A stretch of 55,916 nt of DNA from Candidatus Woesearchaeota archaeon (lineage in GTDB: Archaea; Nanobdellota; Nanobdellia; Woesearchaeales; DSVV01): contig JACRPI010000020.1 in the NCBI GenBank assembly GCA_016214075.1, positions 1 through 55,916 on the forward strand, given 5' to 3'. Each line of letters opens with the position of its first letter. Within the stretch, counting starts at the first letter, position 1. The translations under genes and the position numbers were made by a program. This document shows, piece by piece, positions 23,379 to 30,819 of the stretch. The notes beneath the pieces are model-generated. The model was not told where the DNA came from and did not search any database. It saw only the letters and a program-made list of their open reading frames with translations.

Positions 23379-25136
23379 ATGTTACGAACACACACGTGCG
23401 GTGAATTACGCCTTACAGAAAAAGGCAACCACGTTCAGCTTTGTGGTTGGATGGAAACTGTGCGAACACACGGCGGCATCAGCTTTCTCTGGCTTCGCGA
23501 TAGATATGGCATTACCCAAGTTGTCTTTGATGAAAAGCATAATAAACAAATATGCGAACACGCATTACAATTACGCAGAGAAGATGTGGTTCAGATTTCT
23601 GGTAAAGTTAGGTATCGCGGCGATGGATTAGTCAATCCAAACCTTTCTACTGGCGAAGTAGAGGTTCTTGCAGACACGCTCACTGTTCTCGCGCAATCAG
23701 ACATTCTTCCCATGGAACTTGATGATAAAAATCCCGCGTCAGAAGAAATGCGATTAAAATATCGCTACTTAGATTTGCGCAGACCGACCATGCAAAATAA
23801 TTTAATCATGCGCCATAAATTTACCCAAGCTGTTCGCGAATACATGACTTCGCAGCATTTTGTGGAGATTGAAACGCCTCTTCTTATGAAATCCACGCCA
23901 GAAGGCGCACGAGATTATGTTGTCCCCAGCAGAGTGCATCCAGGACAATTTTACGCGCTCCCGCAAAGTCCCCAGTTGTATAAACAAATTTTAATGGTTT
24001 CTGGCATGGATAAATATTTCCAACTCGCGCGCTGCTTGCGTGATGAAGATTTACGCGCGGATCGGCAGCCAGAACACACGCAAATTGATATTGAAATGAG
24101 TTTTGTTGAAGAAAAAGATATTCACGCGCTTGCAGAAGGGATGTTGAAATTTTCTTTTAAAAAAGCAGCACATATTGATCTTCACACTCCCTTCCCTCGT
24201 ATTTCTCATGTTGACGCGATGGAACGTTATGGGATCGACAAACCAGACATTCGCTTTGGTTTAGAATTAAAGACAGTGACAGACATTGTCAAGCATTCTG
24301 ATTTTGGCGTTTTTAAAACAATCATTGAATCTGGTGGCATTGTTAAAGCAATCAACGCAGAACAGTGTGGAGAAAAATTTTCCAGAAAAGACATTGACGC
24401 GTATATTAAACTCGCGACTGACAACGGCGCGAAAGGACTCGCATATGTAAAGGTTACTCCTACTGGATTTGATTCTGGCATCGCGAAATTTTTGAGCAAA
24501 CAAATTCAGGACTTATTGATGGAAAAATTAGCGGTAAAACCAGGAGACTTATTGTTTTTCTGCGCAGATAAACCTAAAATAGTGAATGATGTTTTAAGTA
24601 AGGTTCGCAATACTCTTGGCAGTCAGCTTGGTCTTATTGATACAAATACCTACGCTTTTTGCTGGATAGTGGATTTCCCTCTTTTTGATTGGAACGATGA
24701 TGAAAAGATGTGGGAACCTGCGCATCACATGTTTTGCATGCCTAAACAAGAGCATCTTGATATTCTTGAATCAGATCCTGGAAAAGTGTATTGCCACCAG
24801 TATGATTTAGTTTTGAATGGCATGGAAATGGCTTCTGGCAGTTTGCGTATTAACAGACCGGAAATTCAGGAACGAGTTATGCGTGTTGTTGGGTATCCAA
24901 AAGAGAGAGCGCAGCAACGGTTTGGCTTTTTGTTAGAAGCATTCAAATATGGCGCTCCTCCGCATGGTGGGATTGGAATTGGATTGGATAGAATGGTCGC
25001 GATGTTGTTGAAACTGACTGATATTCGCGAAGTGATCGCGTTTCCAAAAAATAAACAAGCGCAATGTCCAATGGATGGTTCTCCAAACGTTATTGATCAG
25101 AAACAGTTGGATGAGTTAAAGCTAAACATAAAATAG
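23379..25136 (+). CDS. aspS: Aspartyl-tRNA synthetase, bacterial type
   Basis: A 585-residue class II synthetase that charges tRNA-Asp. Residues 1-105 are the OB-fold anticodon-binding domain (MLRTHTCGELRLTEKGNHVQ...). Motif 2 is seen in CLRDEDLRADRQPEHTQ and motif 3 in GIGIGLDRMVAML. Between them, residues about 285-415 form the GAD insertion domain, found in bacterial but not archaeal or eukaryotic AspRS; the total length of 585 is also bacterial (archaeal enzymes are about 430). The gene therefore probably entered this lineage from bacteria. With AsnRS also present at 39750, Asn-tRNA need not be formed by transamidation, though discrimination by this enzyme cannot be judged from sequence alone. 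Confidence 0.95.
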   Translation: MLRTHTCGELRLTEKGNHVQLCGWMETVRTHGGISFLWLRDRYGITQVVFDEKHNKQICEHALQLRREDVVQISGKVRYRGDGLVNPNLSTGEVEVLADTLTVLAQSDILPMELDDKNPASEEMRLKYRYLDLRRPTMQNNLIMRHKFTQAVREYMTSQHFVEIETPLLMKSTPEGARDYVVPSRVHPGQFYALPQSPQLYKQILMVSGMDKYFQLARCLRDEDLRADRQPEHTQIDIEMSFVEEKDIHALAEGMLKFSFKKAAHIDLHTPFPRISHVDAMERYGIDKPDIRFGLELKTVTDIVKHSDFGVFKTIIESGGIVKAINAEQCGEKFSRKDIDAYIKLATDNGAKGLAYVKVTPTGFDSGIAKFLSKQIQDLLMEKLAVKPGDLLFFCADKPKIVNDVLSKVRNTLGSQLGLIDTNTYAFCWIVDFPLFDWNDDEKMWEPAHHMFCMPKQEHLDILESDPGKVYCHQYDLVLNGMEMASGSLRINRPEIQERVMRVVGYPKERAQQRFGFLLEAFKYGAPPHGGIGIGLDRMVAMLLKLTDIREVIAFPKNKQAQCPMDGSPNVIDQKQLDELKLNIK

Positions 25137-25171
25137 AAAGGTTTAAATTATTCTCTCTTCTTTGATTGATT

Positions 25172-26095
25172 ATGCCTCATGGAAACATTCTTGAAATTAC
25201 TGATTTCTCTCAAAAAGAATTTATGCTGCTCATAAAAGAGGCAATCGCGTACAAACAAAATATTCATCGGCATAAAAAGGTGTTACAAGGCAAACGTGTG
25301 TGTTTATTATTTGACAGCAGTTCTTTGAGAACACGCTTGTCTTTTGAATCAGCAATGCATCTTCTTGGAGGAACGACGTATTTTATTGACACTGATTCTG
25401 TTTTGCATGAAAAGGATGGTACTCCCCGAGAAACGTATGAAGATATCATTGAGAGCATTGACCGAATGGTTGACGCGTATGTTGTGCGCGATTATTCGCA
25501 AAACATGCTTGAAGTTCTAAAACGAAAACAGTATCCCCCCATTATCAATGGTTTTTGCCAGACCGGGCATCCAAGTCAGGCATTAGCTGATTTATCTGTG
25601 ATCCTGTGGAAAAAAGGCACTTGGAAACTTCATTTCGTCGCTGTTTGTCCTTCTGAAGGAAGCGGAGTTATAGAATCTTTTGTGTATGCGGTTCTTTTAC
25701 TTGGCCAACACATTACCCTCATTACTCCTTCTGGAGAATTTGTCGGCAAAAATCTTGGTTTTCATAAAACAGTAAAAATGCTTTCTAAATATGGCGGAAA
25801 ATTAACTCTTACAAAAGATATTCATACAACTATGAAAACCGCTGCTGTCTTGTATGTTGATGAGTGGTGGGAAAATAAAAAAGATTTTCTGAAGCGGCAG
25901 ATCGGAAAATATCAAGTCGACAAATCATTTCTCAAGAATGCAAAAAAGAATCTTGTTATTCTGCATTGCCTCCCTGCGCACCATGATCGAGAAATAGCAA
26001 AAAATGTCATTTATTCTCCACAATCTATTATTTTTGATCAAGCGGAGTTTCGCGTTTATTCCGCAATGGCTTTATTGAAGCATGTTATATGTTAG
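25172..26095 (+). CDS. Ornithine carbamoyltransferase-like protein (altered active-site motifs)
   Basis: A 307-residue member of the aspartate/ornithine carbamoyltransferase family. Start is ATG 25172; a TTG-initiated longer frame begins at 25166. A TATA-like GTTTAAATTATTC lies about 25 bases upstream. The carbamoyl-phosphate loop is SSLRTR rather than STRTR, the HPCQ motif is HPSQALAD, and HCLPA is intact (HCLPAHHDREI), which points to the ornithine rather than aspartate branch. The SMG loop that normally closes over ornithine is absent; the corresponding segment is DEWWENKK. Substrate is therefore uncertain: ornithine, putrescine-like or another amine are possible. No other arginine or arginine-deiminase pathway genes are in the window. 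Confidence 0.75.
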   Translation: MPHGNILEITDFSQKEFMLLIKEAIAYKQNIHRHKKVLQGKRVCLLFDSSSLRTRLSFESAMHLLGGTTYFIDTDSVLHEKDGTPRETYEDIIESIDRMVDAYVVRDYSQNMLEVLKRKQYPPIINGFCQTGHPSQALADLSVILWKKGTWKLHFVAVCPSEGSGVIESFVYAVLLLGQHITLITPSGEFVGKNLGFHKTVKMLSKYGGKLTLTKDIHTTMKTAAVLYVDEWWENKKDFLKRQIGKYQVDKSFLKNAKKNLVILHCLPAHHDREIAKNVIYSPQSIIFDQAEFRVYSAMALLKHVIC

Positions 26096-26113
26096 TGTTG
26101 GAGTTTTGTTTTA

Positions 26114-27163
26114 TTATATTTTTCTTACGATTCCTTTATCAGCATCCACTTCAACGATATCTCCATCTTTAAATACTTTTGTTGCTCTTCTTGTACTCAT
26201 GATACATGGCTTATCAAGCTCTCGGGCAACAATCGCAATGTGACTTGTTAATCCTCCTTCATCCGTCACTATTGCTTTTGCTCGCTCTATTGCGGGCAAG
26301 AAATCAGGCGCGGTCATTGGTGTGATAAGAATATCCGCGTTAAAATCTTTCACTTGCTCTGAATTAAAGATAACTCCTACTTTCCCTCTTGCTACGCCTC
26401 TGCATGCGGTCATTCCTTTTACGCTCTCTTCTTGTTTTTCTTCAGCGAGAAATAATTTGTGCTCCGCAAGGAATTTCTTCAGATTTTCAGTAGGGTTTAT
26501 TGTTCCATTCATATAAAAAAATCCTTTGAAGCGTTTGTCTAGATCACTTTTCTTTGGCGCGGTTCCTTGTGTAAGCGCGTCTATCTCTTCCACACTCAAA
26601 ATCTTTACGTATTCTTTTGGAATCTTGCTTTTCTCTAAAAGTGGACCAAGCAATTCGCGCATGAAATTATCATTTTTTTTTATGCATCCTTCACTGTGAA
26701 TTCTGCTTTTCATTAGTCGTGGAAGTATCGCTTCTGCTTCTTTTCCATTTATCTTTACAAAATCTTCACGCCACGCTCCTGGAATAAAAACACCAATGGG
26801 ATATAAGACATACATTTTTTTGAAAAGAGCTTTTAATTTTTGAATATGCGAATAAACATTTTTAACAGAATTTGGATCCACTTGTAATGCTTCTCTAAAT
26901 GCATCTACATTTTTTCTAAATGTTATATGAAGCTCTTCGCTAAATATGTCACTCTCTGGATTTTTATGTGTCATGAACTCTTTGAGTTCAGCATTTTCAT
27001 CTTTATATCGATACCATGTATATGATTTGCCATCAAAATAAACCATTTGGTCATTTAATCCTTTTCCCCAAAGCGCAGGAATCTCTTTTGCAAATGTTTC
27101 TTTCACTAATTGATTAGACCATTGGTTAAAATCACGAACAAAGATGTGTTGAATTTCTTTCAT
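26114..27163 (-). CDS. Stand-alone PEP-utiliser swivelling-domain protein 4
   Basis: A 349-residue protein. The last 90 residues are the phosphohistidine swivelling domain of PEP synthase, pyruvate phosphate dikinase and rifampin phosphotransferase; the phospho-accepting His lies in EGGLTSHAAIVAREL, and CRGVARGKV plus ITPMTAPDFLPAI are the usual flanks. The first 250 residues (W- and K-rich, helical, e.g. FNQWSNQLVKETFAKEIPAL) resemble neither an ATP-grasp nor a PEP barrel domain, and may bind the phosphate acceptor. It would need the separate PPDK_N protein at 31445 or another to phosphorylate its His. A TATA box (AAAGTTATAAAAG) lies upstream. It is shorter than the other three relatives (492-522 residues). 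Confidence 0.8.
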   Translation of the reverse strand: MKEIQHIFVRDFNQWSNQLVKETFAKEIPALWGKGLNDQMVYFDGKSYTWYRYKDENAELKEFMTHKNPESDIFSEELHITFRKNVDAFREALQVDPNSVKNVYSHIQKLKALFKKMYVLYPIGVFIPGAWREDFVKINGKEAEAILPRLMKSRIHSEGCIKKNDNFMRELLGPLLEKSKIPKEYVKILSVEEIDALTQGTAPKKSDLDKRFKGFFYMNGTINPTENLKKFLAEHKLFLAEEKQEESVKGMTACRGVARGKVGVIFNSEQVKDFNADILITPMTAPDFLPAIERAKAIVTDEGGLTSHIAIVARELDKPCIMSTRRATKVFKDGDIVEVDADKGIVRKI

Positions 27164-27219
27164 TTTGTTATGGAGAATTTTCTTCTTTTATAACTTTTAT
27201 TATAGCAAAATTAATTCTT

Positions 27220-27669
27220 TTACTTTCTATACGATGCTTTCGTCTTCCTAAATGATTCTTCAAACGCTTCCTGCGCAATCTCTGCTGCTTTCTCGTTTGT
27301 GAATTCAGGAATCTGATATGATTTGTTTGCTGCTTTGTTTCGTGCTATGAGGCTTGCATATTCTCTGAGTTTTTGTTCTACTGTTACACAGTATGCTTTT
27401 CTATGTTCTTCTGATACATCTGTTTTTACTTGTTGGTTCCCACTAAAAGAACTTTTTTGGAGTGCAACTGCTCCTCCATACGCAACTTCAAATGTTTGTT
27501 GCTCTAAAAGAGGGGAGTATAATTTTAGAAGAACATCAATGTGACTTCTTATTGTGTTAGGATACCCTTCTCCAATAATTGTTGCTACTTTTGTAATCTC
27601 TTCTCTTCCTATTTTCTTCTCTAAATTCTCAAATTCTCTCGCTACATTTCTGTCATCGTGTTGTGTCAT
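27220..27669 (-). CDS. Hypothetical helical protein
   Basis: A 149-residue protein from ATG 27669; the frame extends to 27744 but the TATA box TTATATAAAAG lies inside that extension, so the shorter start is used. Sequence such as VAREFENLEKKIGREEITKV and LREYASLIARNKAANKSYQI is helical and highly charged. It has one cysteine and no membrane segment. The C-terminus SFRKTKASYRK is basic. I do not recognise a family. It lies downstream of the HTH regulator on the same strand with 78 bases between, possibly in the same transcription unit but more likely with its own promoter. Confidence 0.6.
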   Translation of the reverse strand: MTQHDDRNVAREFENLEKKIGREEITKVATIIGEGYPNTIRSHIDVLLKLYSPLLEQQTFEVAYGGAVALQKSSFSGNQQVKTDVSEEHRKAYCVTVEQKLREYASLIARNKAANKSYQIPEFTNEKAAEIAQEAFEESFRKTKASYRK

Positions 27670-27747
27670 TGTTATCACTATTAGAAAGAATGTTTCACTT
27701 TTATATAAGTCTTTACCCTGATATGTCTGGTATTGAAGAAACATTGA

Positions 27748-28383
27748 TCATGCTTTTTTCGCCATTGCATGAATCAATTTATTTTCCGCTTTGAGAAGAT
27801 GTTCTCCAGCTGTTGCCGATGTAAGTTGAAGTGCTTTCGCAATCTTTGCGATGGTTGTTTTTCTTGGCAATTCATAATATCCCTGCTCATATGCGTAGTG
27901 AAATATATTTTTTTGTTGGGGGGAAAGAAGATGCTGAGTAAAATCTACTTTGCCAATATACAGTGTCTTTAAATTTCCTGCTTTTTTGAGCTCTTTTCTT
28001 ATCTTTTCAATTGTTTTTCTTTCTACAACTCCTACATGCCAGTATTCGTAGCCTTCAGAGACTGTGTGAAGATCAATGAAAAATCCGTTATATTTCTGAA
28101 TTGTGTTCTGGATATAGCCTGTCTGATAAAGAATGACTAATAAAACAAGTGTGTCTCTTGATCGCTCCACTTCTTTTGTACATTTATATGTTTTTGATTT
28201 TTGTAAATAACTTATTATTTTGTCAAACTCTTTTTGATTTCCTTTAATGTAGTACAAATACTGCTTTTTTTTTGAGTCTTTTGCCTGAATATCAAGAACA
28301 GTAATATGATGCTCTGGGAACTTGATGCTTAGTCCTGTTTCTGAGCAGTTTTTGTGTCTTATTTTGAAGCTGAACTTGTACAT
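27748..28383 (-). CDS. Bacterio-opsin-activator-type HTH transcription regulator
   Basis: A 211-residue protein. The C-terminal 55 residues match the HTH_10 (Bat/DmsR) family: LSPQQKNIFHYAYEQGYYEL then PRKTTIAKIAKALQLTSATA. In this family the typical pattern is LT.RQ...L..A...GYFD.PR..T..E.A..L..S..T..E.L..A. The N-terminal 150 residues are an uncharacterised sensing region, beta-strand-rich (YKFSFKIRHKNCSETGLSIK) and containing YWHVGVVERKT. Length is typical for the shorter members. It likely binds promoter DNA and controls nearby genes such as the PEP-utiliser proteins or the GNAT enzyme, but no operator is evident. Confidence 0.8.
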   Translation of the reverse strand: MYKFSFKIRHKNCSETGLSIKFPEHHITVLDIQAKDSKKKQYLYYIKGNQKEFDKIISYLQKSKTYKCTKEVERSRDTLVLLVILYQTGYIQNTIQKYNGFFIDLHTVSEGYEYWHVGVVERKTIEKIRKELKKAGNLKTLYIGKVDFTQHLLSPQQKNIFHYAYEQGYYELPRKTTIAKIAKALQLTSATAGEHLLKAENKLIHAMAKKA

Positions 28384-28426
28384 GATTACATTAGAATTGT
28401 TTTGATATAATAGTGTTTCTATTTTC

Positions 28427-28900
28427 CTAAATCTTTTTCTCCATTCTTTTGTTTTTATGAATGCTAAATCCGCGTCGTTTATACAACTCTTCAGCAGCTT
28501 TATTTTGCGGAGTCACTTCGAGAAACAAAGAAACCGCCTTGTTTACTTTCTTTTTCACAAGATATTGAATAAAATTTGTTGCAACTCCTTTTCCTCTCCA
28601 CTCTTTCTTGACAAAAAGTTCATCAATATACACAATATTTCCGCCATATTCATTACTCCAGAAATTAATCAATATAGAATATCCTATAATTTCTTTTCCA
28701 CTTTCAAATACCATTATTGTTCCTTTTTCTTTATATTTCAAAAGTGTTCTTATTGTCCTTTTTATCTTTTCATCAGACATTCCTTGTGGTGTTGGATCTT
28801 CATGGAATAAACCTTTGATATATTGTGTGATGACTTTTTCTTCGCCTTTCTTCATAGGCCTATATTTTATCTTTAACTGCGTTTTCTCATCATTCTTCAT
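28427..28900 (-). CDS. GNAT-family N-acetyltransferase
   Basis: A 157-residue protein of the GCN5-related acetyltransferase fold. The acetyl-CoA-binding motif A is IDELFVKKEWRGKGVATNFI (R/Q-x-x-G-x-A/G seen as RGKGVA), and motif B is FLEVTPQNKAAEELYKRRGF, with the usual N..A..LY...GF pattern. The first 60 residues form the substrate-facing part. The substrate (protein N-terminus, amino acid or small molecule) cannot be predicted. The gene is divergent from a RelE toxin, and a palindrome lies between the two TATA boxes, which suggests shared regulation. Confidence 0.85.
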   Translation of the reverse strand: MKNDEKTQLKIKYRPMKKGEEKVITQYIKGLFHEDPTPQGMSDEKIKRTIRTLLKYKEKGTIMVFESGKEIIGYSILINFWSNEYGGNIVYIDELFVKKEWRGKGVATNFIQYLVKKKVNKAVSLFLEVTPQNKAAEELYKRRGFSIHKNKRMEKKI

Positions 28901-28930
28901 ATCATATCAAATTCACATATTTTTTTGCTT

Positions 28931-28974
28931 CTATATAAATTCTAGTTTTTTCGAGAAAACTAGTATTTATATAT
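28931..28974. promoter_or_regulatory. Divergent TATA boxes flanking a palindrome (GNAT / RelE-like toxin)
   Basis: CTATATAAAT (28931-28940; read as ATTTATATAG on the minus strand) serves the GNAT gene, and TATTTATATAT (28964-28974) serves the toxin gene. Between them, CTAGTTTT-TTCGAG-AAAACTAG (28942-28963) is a perfect 8-bp inverted repeat with a 6-base spacer, abutting both TATA boxes. A protein bound here would cover the BRE region of both promoters. Confidence 0.5.
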
Positions 28975-28995
28975 TTCTTCACATCATTTTGTCTC

Positions 28996-29310
28996 ATGTC
29001 TTACAAAATTATGATAACTGACGAATTTGACCATGACTTTCAGAAGTTAGATCATTCTTTACAGATTCAAATAAGCAAAGAGATTTCTCAATTAGAGCAA
29101 AATCCTTATGTGGGGAAACCTCTTGGGTTCACTTTCTTTCGTGAGAAAAAGGTTCATAACTATCGTGTGTATTATCTTGTTTATGATGACTATGTTCTCG
29201 TCTTTGTTATTGCTTTAAGCACAAAAAAAGATCAACAAGAAGTCATTAACAAAATTAAACATCTTTTACCTTATTATAAAGAAGAAGTCAAGAAGAAATT
29301 TAATGTATAG
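28996..29310 (+). CDS. RelE/ParE-family toxin
   Basis: A 104-residue protein of the RelE-like mRNA interferase/ParE fold. Typical features are YKIMITDEFDHDFQKLD, the helical hairpin following it, the strand GKPLGFTFFREKKVHNYRVY with basic residues equivalent to RelE catalytic positions, and YLVYDDYVLVFVIALSTKKD. RelE toxins cleave mRNA in the ribosomal A site. No antitoxin lies upstream. Instead, a 48-residue gene on the opposite strand overlaps its 3' end (29300-29446) and looks like the antitoxin. The toxin has its own TATA box and an operator-like palindrome. Confidence 0.8.
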   Translation: MSYKIMITDEFDHDFQKLDHSLQIQISKEISQLEQNPYVGKPLGFTFFREKKVHNYRVYYLVYDDYVLVFVIALSTKKDQQEVINKIKHLLPYYKEEVKKKFNV

Positions 29311-29446
29311 GTTTCCAGGGTTTTACTCTTCCTGCTTTTATGTCTTCTAATCCTCTAATGAGTTTCATAAGCAAATCATCTACTGTTTCTGCTTTCTTTT
29401 TCAATTCAATATACTCTTCTTTTGGGATTGTTATTGTCTCTTCCAT
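29300..29446 (-). CDS. Small antitoxin candidate, convergent with RelE-like toxin
   Basis: A 48-residue protein read on the minus strand: MEETITIPKEEYIELKKKAE followed by TVDDLLMKLIRGLEDIKAGR and VKPWKPIH. The N-terminal TITIPKEEYIEL matches the strand-helix start of short archaeal antitoxins, and the C-terminal helix could wrap the toxin. It resembles the 50-residue antitoxin candidate at 54271 (METITIAKDEYEGMKHELES), which is likewise convergent with a RelE-like toxin. A TATA box (ACTTATATAAACC) lies about 25-35 bases upstream. The 3' ends of toxin and antitoxin overlap by 11 bases. Antitoxin function is an inference from size, motif and position. Confidence 0.65.
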   Translation of the reverse strand: MEETITIPKEEYIELKKKAETVDDLLMKLIRGLEDIKAGRVKPWKPIH

Positions 29447-29490
29447 TTATGTTATTAGTTGTTTGAGGTTTATATAAGTTTCTTTCTTGT

Positions 29491-30651
29491 TTACACCAAA
29501 CTCACATTCTTCTGCTTCTTTGCTTTTGGTTGTTCTTTCTTCTTTCCAAAACTTTTCGCAAACTCTTTCTCAAACTTTTGATATCTATTTTCTTTAATCG
29601 CACACTTTGCTTCATTCATCAAGCGTTTCATAAACGCGATATTGTGATAGGTTTTCAAACGCATCGCGATTGGTTCTTCACTCTTCGCAAGATGACAGAC
29701 ATACGCTTTTGTGTAATTTTTGCAGGTGTAACAATCGCAATCTTCTTCTATTGGTGTATCGTCATGCATAAACCTTCCTTTTGCGATGTCTATCTTTCCA
29801 TTCATCGTGAACAATGTGTTATGGCGAGCATTTTGCGTTGGATAGGTGCTGTCGAAACAGTCAATGCCCATCCCAATTGTGTTGATCATTTCTACTGGAC
29901 TTCCTAAACCCATCAAATATCTTGGCTGCTCTTTCTTGATTATTTTGGTGACTGTGTTGACGATTTTTTTCATCACTGGAATAGGTTCTCCTGTCGCAAG
30001 TCCTCCTAACGCCATGCCATCAAATCCTACTGATTCCATAAGCTTTGCGCTCTTTTTTCTTAAATCAAGATAACTTCCTCCTTGAATAATCCCAAACAGT
30101 AATTGTTTTGGATTTATTTTGCTAGCAAGGCATTGTTTTCCCCAGTCATAGGTTTGAAGCACCGCTTCCGCATGTTTTTCTTTTGTGTGCGTATGCGCAT
30201 TGTGATCATCGAGAATCATCGCAACATCACTTCCAATTCTTCCTTGTACATGCATCACCCATTCTGGAGTCGCAAGAAATGATTTTTTCTGGTTTAATGG
30301 GTCTCTGAAGACAACTCCTTTTGGTGTTGTTTTTTCGTAGAAACTTTCTCTGATCATTTGAAAGCCACCAGAATCTGTGAAAATAGTGCCATCGTAATTC
30401 ATCATCTTGTGGATGCCACCGCGCTTTTCAATATATATTGACCCTCTGCTGAGTTCAATCACAAGTGAGTTTGCGATAACTGCTTGAATCCCTATTTGCT
30501 TAAGATCAGAACTGGTGAGATGCTTGACTGCCATTTTTGTGGCAACAGGCATGTAGAAGGGTGTTTCGACTGTTCCATGGCTTGTTTTCCATCTGGTGAT
30601 TCTTGCGCTGGTTTTGTCATCTTCTGCGATGATTTTGAAGTTGGTGTTCAT
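29491..30651 (-). CDS. tgt: tRNA-guanine transglycosylase, bacterial type
   Basis: A 386-residue enzyme that exchanges guanine in tRNA for a 7-deazaguanine. The family motifs FTDSGGFQM (general acid/base Asp), GIIQGGSYLDLR, MALGGLATGE and the nucleophile region DCFDSTYPTQNARH are present. The zinc site is CDCYTC followed by AYVCHL. Archaeal TgtA, which acts at position 15 of tRNA, is usually much longer and carries C-terminal PUA-type domains; those are missing here, and length and motifs are like bacterial TGT, which acts at anticodon position 34. The C-terminus (SFGKKKEQPKAKKQK) is a short basic tail. Queuine or preQ1 salvage is therefore possible. TATA box near 30680. Confidence 0.9.
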   Translation of the reverse strand: MNTNFKIIAEDDKTSARITRWKTSHGTVETPFYMPVATKMAVKHLTSSDLKQIGIQAVIANSLVIELSRGSIYIEKRGGIHKMMNYDGTIFTDSGGFQMIRESFYEKTTPKGVVFRDPLNQKKSFLATPEWVMHVQGRIGSDVAMILDDHNAHTHTKEKHAEAVLQTYDWGKQCLASKINPKQLLFGIIQGGSYLDLRKKSAKLMESVGFDGMALGGLATGEPIPVMKKIVNTVTKIIKKEQPRYLMGLGSPVEMINTIGMGIDCFDSTYPTQNARHNTLFTMNGKIDIAKGRFMHDDTPIEEDCDCYTCKNYTKAYVCHLAKSEEPIAMRLKTYHNIAFMKRLMNEAKCAIKENRYQKFEKEFAKSFGKKKEQPKAKKQKNVSLV

Positions 30652-30702
30652 TATTTGTTGTTTACTTTAATTTGTTTATAATACTTGCTTTCTATTTTGT
30701 AC

Positions 30703-30816
30703 AAAAAATAACAACAATAATGGCGACCTACGAACAAAATTCTAAAAAATTTTGTTCTACGCGACACCCCGAAGGGGCCATCCCCCGTCTCGTCGGTGCC
30801 ATTGTTGTTATTTTTT
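30703..30816. repeat. Cruciform-like inverted repeat with inner hairpins
   Basis: AAAAAATAACAACAAT (30703-30718) pairs perfectly with ATTGTTGTTATTTTTT (30801-30816). Inside are GAACAAAATT/AATTTTGTTC (30732-30757, 10 bp perfect) and CCCC-GAA-GGGG (30767-30777). It fills the gap between the TGT and HAD genes. On the minus strand it ends in six T residues and could terminate the HAD operon, but it is much larger than a terminator needs to be, so a MITE-like repeat or an RNA element is also possible. Confidence 0.55.
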
Positions 30817-30819
30817 TAA

